Shown here piece by piece: positions 16,407 through 25,324 of a stretch of 64,000 nt of DNA. The notes below the pieces were generated by a model. It did not search any database, was not told where the DNA came from, and worked only from the letters and a program-made list of their open reading frames with translations. The first letter of the stretch is position 1, and each line of letters starts with the position of its first letter. The stretch lies in NCBI GenBank assembly GCA_947598205.1, contig CANQFB010000007.1, positions 1 through 64,000 on the forward strand. Direction: 5' to 3'. A program made the position numbers and the translations under genes. This stretch comes from an uncultured Clostridia bacterium. GTDB taxonomy: Bacteria > Bacillota > Clostridia > Christensenellales > Borkfalkiaceae.

Positions 16407-17692
16407 GAGACCTTCCCGAAAATTTTTTGAGACGCATGAAAGAGAGGCTGGGAAACGATTTCCCCGCCTTTTTATCGTCTTACGAAAAGCCGCCCTATAA
16501 AGGCCTCCGCGTCAACACCTTAAAGATCGGTACAGAGGAATTTTTCCGCCGCGCGCCCTTCCCGCTCGGGGAGCAGTTTTGCGACGATCTCGCCTGCGTG
16601 TATGTCGGCGAAGAAAAGCCCGGGGCAGATCCTTACCACTTTGCGGGGCTCTATTATGTGCAGGAGCCCTCGGCGATGAAAGTGGGGGATCTTACGGACG
16701 CATGCAAAAAGGAGCGCGTGCTCGACCTGTGCGCCGCGCCCGGCGGCAAGACGACGCATATCGCCGCCCGAATGGCGGGGGAGGGCGTCCTCATCTCCAA
16801 TGAAATAGAGTATGCGCGGGCGAAAATTCTGTCGCAGAACGTGGAGCGCATGGGCGTAAAAAATTGCGCCGTTGTGAGCGCGCCGCCCGAATTGCTCGCC
16901 GCACGTTTCCCTTCCTATTTCGACCTCGTCCTCGCCGACGCCCCCTGTTCGGGGGAGGGCATGTTCAAAAAAGAGGAGAACGCCGTTCCCGAGTGGAGCG
17001 AAGAGAACGTGGCGCGGTGCGCGGCGCGCCAGCGCGCCATTCTCGACGAAGCGGCAAAAATGGTCGCGGGCGGCGGACATCTGCTCTATTCCACGTGCAC
17101 CTTTGCCGAGGAGGAGGACGAGTGGCAGATCGAGGAGTTTTTGAAGCGGCATAAAGAATTTTCGCTCGTCCGAATGCAGAAATATTATCCCCACACCTTC
17201 CGCGGCGAGGGGCACTTTGCCGCCCTCATGAAAAAGGCGGGGGAAGAAGCGACGCGCGCAAAACCCTTTTCCGTGTGCCGCAACATCCGCGCGGAAAGCG
17301 CGTTCAAGGCGTTTGAAGAGGACTTCTTTATGCGGCCGCCCGAAGGCGCCATTCACACCCTCCGCGACGGCAGAATGTACCTCGTTCCCGCGGGCATGCC
17401 CGACCTTGCGGGCGTGCGTCTTCTGCGCCTCGGCGTGGAGGCGGGAGAGTGGGACGGCAAGCTGTTCCGTCCCGCCCATGCCCTTGCCATGGCATACGGG
17501 GACCGAGCAAAAAGACAGTTGCGCCTCAGCCGCGAAGAGGCGAAAAAGTACCTGCGCGGGGAAGTTCTTCCCTGCGATGGATTTGCGGGCTGGTGCGTCG
17601 TGTGTGTGGAGGAATTCCCCTTGGGCCTCGGAAAAGTCTCGGGCGGCGTCCTCAAAAACCACCTTCCCAAAGGAATCAGGATGTATGGTTGA
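16403..17692 (+). CDS. rRNA cytosine-C5 methyltransferase, RsmF/RsmB (NOL1/NOP2/Sun) family
   Basis: This 429-aa SAM-dependent enzyme methylates a cytosine in 16S rRNA. Motifs: YYVQEPSAMKVGDL, SAM site VLDLCAAPGGKTTHIA (about 112-127), DAPCSGEGMF (base-releasing Cys), and LLYSTCTFAEEED (catalytic Cys). The C-terminal part ends with GGVLKNHLPKGIRM, typical of the RsmF C-terminal (PUA-like) domain, favouring RsmF over RsmB; no NusB-like N-terminus is present. The start is GTG at 16403, overlapping the exonuclease stop (GTGA), with GGAGGGG about 10 bases upstream. The pair forms an operon. Confidence 0.9.
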   Translation: MRDLPENFLRRMKERLGNDFPAFLSSYEKPPYKGLRVNTLKIGTEEFFRRAPFPLGEQFCDDLACVYVGEEKPGADPYHFAGLYYVQEPSAMKVGDLTDACKKERVLDLCAAPGGKTTHIAARMAGEGVLISNEIEYARAKILSQNVERMGVKNCAVVSAPPELLAARFPSYFDLVLADAPCSGEGMFKKEENAVPEWSEENVARCAARQRAILDEAAKMVAGGGHLLYSTCTFAEEEDEWQIEEFLKRHKEFSLVRMQKYYPHTFRGEGHFAALMKKAGEEATRAKPFSVCRNIRAESAFKAFEEDFFMRPPEGAIHTLRDGRMYLVPAGMPDLAGVRLLRLGVEAGEWDGKLFRPAHALAMAYGDRAKRQLRLSREEAKKYLRGEVLPCDGFAGWCVVCVEEFPLGLGKVSGGVLKNHLPKGIRMYG

Positions 17693-17696
17693 GCTA

Positions 17697-17880
17697 TGAC
17701 TTGCTCTTGCCCACCCCTTGAGGGGTGGGTGTCACGGCATCGCCGTGACGGAAGGGGTGTTGCAATCGAAGTTGACACCCCCTCAGTCTCGGCTTCGCCT
17801 CGACAGCTCCCCCTCCAAGGGGGCGCCAGGAGAAGTACACCCACCCCCTTTATTCCCCCTCCCCAGAGGGAGAGGGGCTT
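17697..17880. repeat. Palindromic intergenic repeats
   Basis: CCCACCCCTTGAGGGGTGGG hairpin (about 17710-17730), GTCACGGCATCGCCGTGAC hairpin, and the CAGTCTCGGC/CGACAGCTCCCCCT element also seen inverted at 33.99-34.05 kb. Confidence 0.8.
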
Positions 17881-17883
17881 AGA

Positions 17884-17915
17884 CAAAAATCGGCGGCACT
17901 TGCCGCCGATTTTTA
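17884..17915. terminator. Bidirectional terminator
   Basis: CGGCGGC/GCCGCCG stem flanked by AAAAAT on the left and ATTTTTAT on the right, between convergent genes. Confidence 0.85.
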
Positions 17916-17938
17916 TGTGTTTTTGCGCAAGAAGCGCA

Positions 17939-20900
17939 TTATTCGTTGTAGGGATCGTTTTCGTCCTTTTCTTCGGGCGCGGGTTGCGCGGGCTCTTCCT
18001 GCGTTGCGGGCGCTTCTTCCTTGGCCTTGGAGGCCTTGGGCGCGCGCGGACGTTTGGGAGCTTTGACCTTCGCCGTCTTCTTGCGTTTGCTCCAGAGTTT
18101 TCTGAAGACGACCGCACCGATCGCGAAGAGGATGGCAACCGCAAGGAGCGCGGAAGCGAGAATGAGCCAGATGTTGCCCGAACTTCCATCCGTATCCGAA
18201 GGCGTACTGCTCGAAGAATCGTCGTCATCCGTCTCGTCGTTGAGGCTGGGCGCCTTGAGCTGGTCGAGATCCTGTTCGCTCACCGAGTAATCGATGAATG
18301 TGCTCACGGTGGGGAAGGCCGTGCCGAGCCTTTCGCCGTCCATATCGGTGTAGGTAAGATAGACGAGCTTCTCCTTGTTGTCCGATTGCACGTACTTGCG
18401 CCACGGGTTGCCGTCGCCGTTCTCATCCTTCGTCGCGTCGTAGGCCTTGTAGTCCACGGAATCGTAGAGGGTGAAGGTGTAGTAGCGGCCGAGCGTATCT
18501 ATGAGTTTATCGTCGAGCTGTTTGGGAAGGTTGCTCCCTTCGGTGTATTCGGGGTTCGGGGCGCGGTAGGGGTAATTGCCCTCGGTGTCCTTATAGTCGA
18601 GCAGGGACGTCTCCGTCTCGGAGAGGAGGGTATCGAAGTTGCTCAACGAGGAGGTGGAGCAACGGTCGAAGAAGACGTACCCGCCGTTGGGGAAGCCTTT
18701 GGCTTCTCCGCCCTCTTTGTAGTCGCGGCTACCCGCCCAGAGCTCGAGGCGGTAATCCTTGGCCTCGTTGCCCGCCTTCACATAGAAGGAGACGGTGATC
18801 CATTGATCCCTGTTCTCTGCGGTGCCCTCGACGGCGATCACGGCCTCGGGCTGCGTGTCGTAGCTGTAGCGGGTGACGGTATCCTCGGGGATGTCGAGGA
18901 CCTGCGTCGAATAGGTGTAACTGCCGTCGCTCTGCTCTTCGCGGTAGGCGTAGTATTTGCCGTCGTTAAAGTAGAAGACGGGGGTATCGTTCGAGTTGAC
19001 GTAGTTGCCGTCGTCGTCTTTGCCGAAATTCGCGAGGTTGGCATAGTACGTATCCGTCGTATCGCCGGCCTTTTTATAGAGCCCGTTCTCCTGAAGCGTG
19101 AAGAGGATCGAACCCTTCTCGTCGAAGTCCTTGCTGTCGGGGTCCATGTTGACGATGTTGCCGTCGTTGTCGTACCAATAGGTGCGGGCAGGAAGGGTGG
19201 TCTTGAGGCCCGTGCTGTATCCTTCGGTCGCCTTGCCCGAAACGTCGATGAGGCAGATATACGCGGTCGTGCCTTGGGCGACCTTCACGCGGACGGAGAT
19301 CTTCGTCGAAGCGTTGGCCGCGATATTGGTCTTGGCGGCGTAGAAGCCATAGGAAGGCTGTACCCCAACTCCTGTGTTGGTGTTGAGGAGGACGAGGGGC
19401 TGGTAGGCGGCGTTTGCGGTGGAGCCGTCCGACCCGAAGAGGTTCTTCCACCAAGTATCCGCATCGCCGTAGTCGCCCGCCGCCGTATTGAGCGTCGTCA
19501 TCCAAGGATTTTCGGTCGTATCGAGCGCGAGATACTTGTCCGCATATTCGGAGGAGAGGAGGCCCGTATAGATGCCGTACGTCTCGTTGAGTTCTTTGAT
19601 GGTGGGGTTCTTGGTCTCGCTCCCTGCGACGAGCACGTCGCTTCCCGCGAGCGCGCCCTTGTAGTTGGCGGGACGTGCCAGCCCTTCTTCGAGCTTGTTG
19701 CCGCTCGCCGCCGCACTGTCGAACAAGGAAGGATCGACGGCCGCGCCCGTGAGCGTCGTCTTCTGCGCATACGTCCCCGTCGCGGCGTAGTTATACTGCG
19801 CGCGGGTGAGGTCGAAGGTCTCGAAGTTGGCGAATGCCGCATAGCCTTCGCAATAGTTGCTCACGTTGCTGTCGGCGATCGAGGTGGGACCGTAGGTGAG
19901 TTCGACGGTGAAGGATTTTTCGACGTCGGAATCGTTCTCCACGAAGAAGAAGCACTGCACCCAGCCATTCCAGATGTCCTTCGTCTCATCGTCTACATCG
20001 ACGGTGGCGACGGTGGTGGGATCGAAGGGTGCGATGGAGACTTTGTTCTCCCCGTCCACGAGGGTCGCGCTCGCGCCGCTCCTGCCCGAGAGGATGGAGC
20101 TCGTCTTCACCCAGAAGGAGATGAGCATGCGGCTGTCCGCCCCGACTTCGATCTCGGGAAGTTTGGCGGTGTAGGCCGCGCCGTTGGTCGAAAGAAGGAG
20201 CACGATGTCGACGTCGCCGTCCGCCGCCGAGAAGGGGAAGTCGGCGAAATCTTTTTCGACGAGGTGTTTCAGATATTTATTCGGGCTGCTCTCGGCCGCA
20301 GTTCTCAATTCGCCGAGTTTATATTGCCCGAGGATGCTCCGAAGGCTCTCGTCTCCCGTCTTTCTGTTATCGTCAAGCGATTTGTCGATATCTTTCGAGG
20401 TATAGGAGAGGCTGCCCGATTCCTCCTCGGTGAGGCCGAAATCTTTCTCTTGGAGCGAGAGACCCGTATACTTCGCAAAGGGGGCGCGAAGGTCGAGGGA
20501 GTAGGTTGTATTCGTATCGAATTCGCCCGACTGCCTGTCCGTCGAATAGAATTTCCTGTCGTCGCCCTTATCGTCGAGCCCGCAACGGTGGGAGACGGTA
20601 GTTTCTTCGTCTACCGCCGTATCGAATGCGTCGCTCTCGATAAGTTCGCACTTGAGATCGTCGAAGAGGGCGATGCCGTCCACCGCTTCATAGCGGTCGT
20701 CGGAAGTGCCGCGGCCGAGCCCGAGCACGATGCGGAAGGTGGTCGAGGCGAAGGTGTTCCCGCGGATATAGAGGGTGTATTGTTGCCAGCCGTTGTTGAC
20801 GGCGTTCTTATCCGCATTTTTTTCCGTGATGATGTCGTTGATCTGCATCTGGTCGAGCGCGGTAGAACCGACGTTGTTCGTCACGGAGATATAGGCGCCG

Positions 20901-21766
20901 CCGCGTTTCTCGACGGGCACCTTATCGTAGTGGGTGAGATTGAGGGTCTTCACCCATACGGTGACCTTGGCGGCCGTGCCTGCGGGAAGGGATACGTCGG
21001 TGCTCGAAGTATAGTACTTCGCGGTGCCGCTCACCTTCTCGGTATCGGTGTAGTGGTGGTTGTGGATCATGAGGACGTTGGAGCCACGTTCCTCTTCGGG
21101 ATCGCTCTCTGTGTAGTGGAGGTCGATCTTGTTATCCGCCTCCGTGGAGGTCTCGTCCCACTTCTTTCCCCATGCGTCCTCATAGAGGTAACGCACATCG
21201 TCGAAGTCGATGGAGTACTTATAGTCGTCGTACTTCTCAAAGCCGCTGTCGGCCGTGATCTTGAAGAAGTAGTAGAACTCGAGACGGTCGTAGAGGCTGG
21301 CCTCATCCCAGTGATCGAGGGCATATTGCTTGCGATCCTCCGTGAGCGCGACGTCGCCCGGCACGGCGTCCACTTCATTCCCGTTGTTGTCCGTCTTCTT
21401 CCTGTCTGCCTCCTGCACGAGGGGGAAGGTGGAGCGGGAGAGGGTATTCCAATCGTTGACGTTGATGATGCCCGATGCGGAAGTGGAAGCGGGGGACTCG
21501 GAATTGGCCGACCAGCTCGTGGGGCTGTTGATGAACGTGCGGCGTTTGCTGTCCTCCTTGTTTTTCTCGCTGTAGAACTCAAAGTCGCCGTTCTTGATGA
21601 GTTGGGTATCGGTGGGAAGCGCGGGGTCCTCCTCCGTATCGCCGCCATCCGCGGGTTTCTTCGCGCATGCGGAGAACACCCCGAGCGAAAGCGTCGCCGA
21701 GAGGGCGATGACGAGGCCTGCCGCGGCGCGCCTCTTCCATTTTTCCGATTTCAAAAATTTCGCCAT
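17939..21766 (-). CDS. Giant surface lipoprotein with C-terminal transmembrane anchor
   Basis: The 1275-aa protein has a basic N-terminus, signal helix and lipobox FSAC (Cys about 34). Several beta-sandwich modules resembling carbohydrate-binding folds follow. The first opens TQLIKNGDFEFYS at about 54-66, the CBM4/9-like NGDFE start. Recurring phrases such as KVTVWVKT, LISFWVKT, KISVRVKV and WITVSFYVKAGNEAKDYRLELW fit repeated jelly-roll units. Near the C-terminus are a Ser/Asp linker, one transmembrane helix (about 1193-1215), then KLWSKRKK and a Lys/Pro/Ala-rich, Glu-rich tail. Having both lipid and transmembrane anchors is unusual. The ATG at 21766 follows AAAGGTG. Ligand unknown. Confidence 0.75.
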   Translation of the reverse strand: MAKFLKSEKWKRRAAAGLVIALSATLSLGVFSACAKKPADGGDTEEDPALPTDTQLIKNGDFEFYSEKNKEDSKRRTFINSPTSWSANSESPASTSASGIINVNDWNTLSRSTFPLVQEADRKKTDNNGNEVDAVPGDVALTEDRKQYALDHWDEASLYDRLEFYYFFKITADSGFEKYDDYKYSIDFDDVRYLYEDAWGKKWDETSTEADNKIDLHYTESDPEEERGSNVLMIHNHHYTDTEKVSGTAKYYTSSTDVSLPAGTAAKVTVWVKTLNLTHYDKVPVEKRGGAYISVTNNVGSTALDQMQINDIITEKNADKNAVNNGWQQYTLYIRGNTFASTTFRIVLGLGRGTSDDRYEAVDGIALFDDLKCELIESDAFDTAVDEETTVSHRCGLDDKGDDRKFYSTDRQSGEFDTNTTYSLDLRAPFAKYTGLSLQEKDFGLTEEESGSLSYTSKDIDKSLDDNRKTGDESLRSILGQYKLGELRTAAESSPNKYLKHLVEKDFADFPFSAADGDVDIVLLLSTNGAAYTAKLPEIEVGADSRMLISFWVKTSSILSGRSGASATLVDGENKVSIAPFDPTTVATVDVDDETKDIWNGWVQCFFFVENDSDVEKSFTVELTYGPTSIADSNVSNYCEGYAAFANFETFDLTRAQYNYAATGTYAQKTTLTGAAVDPSLFDSAAASGNKLEEGLARPANYKGALAGSDVLVAGSETKNPTIKELNETYGIYTGLLSSEYADKYLALDTTENPWMTTLNTAAGDYGDADTWWKNLFGSDGSTANAAYQPLVLLNTNTGVGVQPSYGFYAAKTNIAANASTKISVRVKVAQGTTAYICLIDVSGKATEGYSTGLKTTLPARTYWYDNDGNIVNMDPDSKDFDEKGSILFTLQENGLYKKAGDTTDTYYANLANFGKDDDGNYVNSNDTPVFYFNDGKYYAYREEQSDGSYTYSTQVLDIPEDTVTRYSYDTQPEAVIAVEGTAENRDQWITVSFYVKAGNEAKDYRLELWAGSRDYKEGGEAKGFPNGGYVFFDRCSTSSLSNFDTLLSETETSLLDYKDTEGNYPYRAPNPEYTEGSNLPKQLDDKLIDTLGRYYTFTLYDSVDYKAYDATKDENGDGNPWRKYVQSDNKEKLVYLTYTDMDGERLGTAFPTVSTFIDYSVSEQDLDQLKAPSLNDETDDDDSSSSTPSDTDGSSGNIWLILASALLAVAILFAIGAVVFRKLWSKRKKTAKVKAPKRPRAPKASKAKEEAPATQEEPAQPAPEEKDENDPYNE

Positions 21767-21838
21767 ATTTCACACCTTTATCCGGAGGGATGCGGCGCCT
21801 GTCCGCTCCCGCCTGTATTTTTTGGGAGATACCACCCT

Positions 21839-21867
21839 ATTTTAATATAAAATATAGTTTGTGGCAA
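21839..21867 (-). promoter_or_regulatory. Promoter of the giant lipoprotein gene
   Basis: On the minus strand TTGCCA (21862-21867), 17 bp, TAAAAT (21839-21844). Confidence 0.65.
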
Positions 21868-21971
21868 GCACTTTCGCGCGAATTCCATAAAAAAAGAGAA
21901 AAGTTTTTTGCATTCGGCACAAACTTTTCATAAAGAAAGGGGCAAAAAGGCCCTTCGGAGCGAGATCGGGA

Positions 21972-22325
21972 ATGAAGAAAACTTCGCAGACATATCTTTT
22001 GGGGGGAATGGCGGCGGGTGCGCTCAACGGGCTGTTCGGCGGGGGAGGGGGCATGGTCGCCGTCCCCATCCTGAAGGCGGCGGGGAGAGATGTGAAGAGC
22101 GCCCATGCGACGGCGATCGCCGTCATCCTGCCCGCTTCGCTCTTGAGCGCGGCCGTCTATCTCTTTTTCGGGCTCGTGCCCTTCCGCATCTTGCTTCCCG
22201 TCGCCCTCGGCGTCTCGCTCGGCGGGCTCGCGGGCGCAAAACTTCTGCCCCGCTTCTCTTCGCGCGCCCTCACGTTCGCCTTTGCCGCCTTCATGCTCGC
22301 TGCGGGCATAAGGATGATGCTCTGA
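21972..22325 (+). CDS. TauE/SafE-type permease, half-size subunit 1
   Basis: The 117-aa membrane protein has about four helices and the TauE/SafE glycine motif GALNGLFGGGGGMVAVPIL (about 16-34), then AHATAIAVILPAS. Full-length family members (about 250 aa, transporting sulfite, sulfoacetate or related anions) hold two such halves in one chain. Here the halves are separate genes joined by a TGATG overlap, suggesting a heterodimer. The ATG at 21972 has only a poor ribosome binding site. Confidence 0.82.
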   Translation: MKKTSQTYLLGGMAAGALNGLFGGGGGMVAVPILKAAGRDVKSAHATAIAVILPASLLSAAVYLFFGLVPFRILLPVALGVSLGGLAGAKLLPRFSSRALTFAFAAFMLAAGIRMML

Positions 22326-22708
22326 TGGCCTTTCTCGTCTTCTTTTTCTGCGGCGCGGCGGGAGGGTTTCTCGGGGGCATGGGGATGGGCGGCGGCACCC
22401 TCCTTATCCCCCTTCTCACCCTCTTTTGCGGGGTGGAACAGGCGGCGGCGCAGGGGATCAACCTCGTCTCTTTTTTGCCCATGTCCGTCCTCGCCCTCAC
22501 CGTCCATGCCAAAAGCGGCCTCCTCAAACGGGAAAAGCTCGCCTTCATGATCGTCCCCGCATTCCTTTTTTCCGCCCTCTTCTCCTTTGCCGCGGCCTTC
22601 TTTCCGGGGGAGACCCTCCGCCGCGCCTTCGGGGTCTTCCTTTCCGCACTCGCCCTCGTACAATTTTCGGCGGCCTTTCGGGCGAAAGAGGGGAAGAAAA
22701 TTCCCTGA
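22325..22708 (+). CDS. TauE/SafE-type permease, half-size subunit 2
   Basis: The 127-aa partner of the preceding gene again has about four helices and the conserved motif GGFLGGMGMGGGTLLIPLLT (about 13-32), followed by AAQGINLVSFLPMS. Its ATG at 22325 shares the last base of the upstream stop codon, so translation is coupled. Both halves keep their glycine-rich motif, so neither looks like a pseudogene fragment; a frameshifted single gene is less likely because each has its own proper start and stop. Confidence 0.82.
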   Translation: MAFLVFFFCGAAGGFLGGMGMGGGTLLIPLLTLFCGVEQAAAQGINLVSFLPMSVLALTVHAKSGLLKREKLAFMIVPAFLFSALFSFAAAFFPGETLRRAFGVFLSALALVQFSAAFRAKEGKKIP

Positions 22709-22713
22709 AGAAG

Positions 22714-22735
22714 CCCCTTTTCGGGGAAAATTTTT
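22714..22735 (+). terminator. Weak terminator after the permease genes
   Basis: CCCC/GGGG stem-loop followed by AAAATTTTT. Short stem, so tentative. Confidence 0.35.
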
Positions 22736-22746
22736 CAAAAAGGGTA

Positions 22747-22775
22747 TAGACAAACCCCCGTTCCTGTGTTAGAAT
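22747..22775 (+). promoter_or_regulatory. Promoter of the Ppx/GppA gene
   Basis: TAGACA (22747-22752), 17 bp, TAGAAT (22770-22775). Confidence 0.5.
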
Positions 22776-22864
22776 GAAGGCACAATCAGTTAAAATCGGG
22801 TAGTATACCGCGCATCGGATCGTACGCGCGCACGGTGTGACACAGGAAAGGACGGCATATTCTC

Positions 22865-24379
22865 ATGGAAAAAATCGGTATTATCGATCTGGGTTCCAAT
22901 TCGGCGCGTCTTGTCATCGTCGAGATGTTCGGCGACGGTCACTTTATGGTGGTGGACGAACTCAAGGAGAGCGTCCGCCTCGGGCAGGATATGGACAGGG
23001 ATGGCTTCCTCAAACCCCAAAGGGTGGCGGAGACCATCAAAACGCTCAAAATGTTTAAGCGCCTCTGCGATGCGACGGGCGTAGACCGCATCGTCGCCGT
23101 TGCGACGGCGGCGGTCCGCCGCGCCAAAAACCAGAGGTCCTTCCTCGACGAGATACAGGCGACCTGCGGCATCCGCGTCGTCGTGCTCTCCGAAGAGGAG
23201 GAGGCGACCCTCGTCTACCGCGGGGTCATCAACTCGATGGAAGTGCCGCGGGGCATCATCCTCGAGATCGGCGGCGGCAGTACCAAACTCATCTACTACA
23301 ACCGCCGCTGTATCATCAACTACGCCAATCTTCCCTTCGGCGCGGTCACGCTCACCGATCTCTTCGCCGACGACGGCTTAAAGCCCGAGGAACAGACGGA
23401 CAGGATCGAACAGTTCTTCACCGAACAGTTCAAGAAGATCGAATGGCTCTCCGAGGTGGAACCCGATACCCAGATGATCGGCGTCGGCGGTTCCTTCCGC
23501 AACCTCTACAAGATCAACCGCATCATCAGGAAATATCCGCTGAATATCGTGCACAACTACCAATTCACGGTAGACGATTTCAATGCCGTCTATGAGATGG
23601 TGCGCGTTCTCGACGTCGAGAAGCGCATGCGCATCCGCGGCCTCTCGCCCGCCCGTGCCGACATCATGCCCGCGGCCCTCGCCATCATCAAGGCCTTCAC
23701 CGACTATCTGAAGGTGGAGAACTTCACCATCGGCGGGTGCGGCCTTCGGGAGGGGATCATGTTCAACGAGGCGCTCCCCATCACTCTCGAGCGGCCCATC
23801 ACCGACGTGCTCTCCTACTCTCTTTCCACCCTCGTCCGCTACTATAATTGCGACGAAAAGCATGTGGAACACGTCGTGCATCTCGCCATCCAGCTCTTCA
23901 AACAGCTGCGCGTTCTGCACAAGTTCCCGCGCATCTATCTGAAGGTCCTCAAGATCGCCGCGGGCCTCCACGACTGCGGCACCCGCATCCGCTACTACAG
24001 CAATCCCCTGCATGCCCGCTATATGATCCTCAACAGCGGGATCTACGGGGCGACCCACCGCGAGATCGTCCTCGCCGCCTTCGTGGCGGGATGCCATAAG
24101 AAGGAAGACATCTCCCCGCAGGAGTGGGCGCGGTATAAAGACATCGTGGGCGACGAAGACCTCGAGATCGTAAGGAAGCTCGGCATCTTGCTTCGCATCG
24201 CGGAATGTCTCGACAGGAGCGGCCTCGGCGTGGTCACGGGCGTCAACTGCGACGTCTTGGGCGATTCCGTCATCATGAAGACGGAGCTCGCGGGCGACGC
24301 GTCCCTCGAGATCAGGCAGGCTATGGAGGCGGGGGCGGAGTTCAAGCGCAACTTCAAAAAGAACCTCGAGATCCTGTAA
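22865..24379 (+). CDS. ppx: Exopolyphosphatase / pppGpp phosphohydrolase (Ppx/GppA family)
   Basis: The 504-aa enzyme removes terminal phosphates from polyphosphate or pppGpp. An actin-like ATPase fold is shown by IGIIDLGSNSARLVIVE (residues 4-20), ATAAVRRAKN (about 80), EIGGGSTKLIYY (about 143) and GVGGSFRNL (about 207). A C-terminal HD-type domain (LHDCGTRIRYYSNPLHARYMIL, about 371 onward) gives the long Ppx form. Choice between Ppx and GppA cannot be made from sequence alone. The ATG at 22865 is preceded by AGGAAAGGA at about 13-20 bases. Confidence 0.9.
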   Translation: MEKIGIIDLGSNSARLVIVEMFGDGHFMVVDELKESVRLGQDMDRDGFLKPQRVAETIKTLKMFKRLCDATGVDRIVAVATAAVRRAKNQRSFLDEIQATCGIRVVVLSEEEEATLVYRGVINSMEVPRGIILEIGGGSTKLIYYNRRCIINYANLPFGAVTLTDLFADDGLKPEEQTDRIEQFFTEQFKKIEWLSEVEPDTQMIGVGGSFRNLYKINRIIRKYPLNIVHNYQFTVDDFNAVYEMVRVLDVEKRMRIRGLSPARADIMPAALAIIKAFTDYLKVENFTIGGCGLREGIMFNEALPITLERPITDVLSYSLSTLVRYYNCDEKHVEHVVHLAIQLFKQLRVLHKFPRIYLKVLKIAAGLHDCGTRIRYYSNPLHARYMILNSGIYGATHREIVLAAFVAGCHKKEDISPQEWARYKDIVGDEDLEIVRKLGILLRIAECLDRSGLGVVTGVNCDVLGDSVIMKTELAGDASLEIRQAMEAGAEFKRNFKKNLEIL

Positions 24380-24399
24380 GCGAAACGCGTATAGGCATC

Positions 24400-24755
24400 G
24401 AAATACTGCGTCGTGCTACGTTTTTCTTGCCCACGTACGCCCGAGTACGAGGGCTGCGAAAAGCCTCGCACTCCTTGTCTTTCTTGCCTCTCCGCATTTT
24501 AACGGTGACCGATAATCGGAATAATAAACCGCGTCATCCTGGGCGGAGGCGAAGCCGAAGGATCCCCCTATACGAAGTCCTCTTGCCCACCCCTTGAGGA
24601 GGGAGTCGCGTGCCTTGCCCCCTCCCGTTCGGAGGGTGTCGCTTCTTGCCCCCTCCCGAGGAGGGGGGTAGGGGGGTGGGTACGAATTCCGAACACGCCC
24701 CACCTCAGTCACGCTCACGCGTGACAGCTCCTCCCACGGAGGCGCCATTTCAAAC
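24400..24755. repeat. Mosaic of palindromic intergenic repeats upstream of maf
   Basis: The 387-bp gap holds a CATCCTGGGCGGAGGCGAAGC-type piece (about 24535), CCCCTCCCGAGGAGGGGGG (about 24651) and the GTCACGCTCACGCGTGACAGCTCC...GGAGGCGCC element (24704-24749). That element also occurs inverted at 15172-15222. No gene is seen. Confidence 0.8.
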
Positions 24756-24766
24756 CACCACACACC

Positions 24767-25324
24767 ATGCACCTTATTCTTGCCAGCAATTCTCCCAGAA
24801 GAAGGGAGCTTTTAGCGCAGATCACGACCCGTTTCACCGTGGAGCCTTCCCTGTACGAAGAGCGCGCAGGGGGGCTTTCCGCATACAGGACGGTGGAGCG
24901 CTTCGCGCGGGGGAAGGCGCGCGAGGCCCATTCCCGTTTTCCCGAGAGCGCAGTCCTCGGCGCGGATACCGTCGTCGCCATCGGGGGCGTCGTCCTCGGC
25001 AAGCCCAAAGACGGGGAGGATGCGAGGCGCATGCTCCGCCTGCTCTCGGGGAAGACGCACGAGGTCTACACGGGCGTCTGCCTCATATCAGAGGGAAAAG
25101 AGGCATACCATGTCGCAAAGACGAAGGTCATTTTTAACGATTTGACGGAAGAAGTCATTCAAGAGTATATCGAAAGCGGCCTCCCGCTCGACAAGGCGGG
25201 GGCATACGGGATCCAAGACGGGTTTCCGCTCGTGAAGCGCATCGAGGGGAGCTATACCAACGTCGTGGGATTGCCCGTCGAAGATGTCCGCGTCATGCTC
25301 GCGCGGGGAGGATACAAATGTTAA
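24767..25324 (+). CDS. maf: Maf-family nucleoside triphosphate pyrophosphatase
   Basis: The 185-aa product shows the family N-terminus LILASNSPRRRELLAQI, the catalytic block VLGADTVVAIGGVVLGKPKD (about 64-83), LSGKTHEVYTGVC and AGAYGIQDGFPLVKRIEGSYTNVVGLP. Maf proteins hydrolyse noncanonical or modified NTPs such as dTTP/UTP and 5-methyl-UTP. The ATG at 24767 follows a repeat element by about 17 bp and has no visible Shine-Dalgarno. It overlaps the MreB-like gene by 7 bp, keeping the classical maf-mreB order. Confidence 0.94.
   Translation: MHLILASNSPRRRELLAQITTRFTVEPSLYEERAGGLSAYRTVERFARGKAREAHSRFPESAVLGADTVVAIGGVVLGKPKDGEDARRMLRLLSGKTHEVYTGVCLISEGKEAYHVAKTKVIFNDLTEEVIQEYIESGLPLDKAGAYGIQDGFPLVKRIEGSYTNVVGLPVEDVRVMLARGGYKC

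Noticed and set aside
17696..21850. 1384-codon open frame on the plus strand opposite the giant lipoprotein gene
   Set aside because: It mirrors the minus-strand lipoprotein gene exactly; its translation is low-complexity (Val/Arg/Glu-rich) with no domain, start site or promoter.
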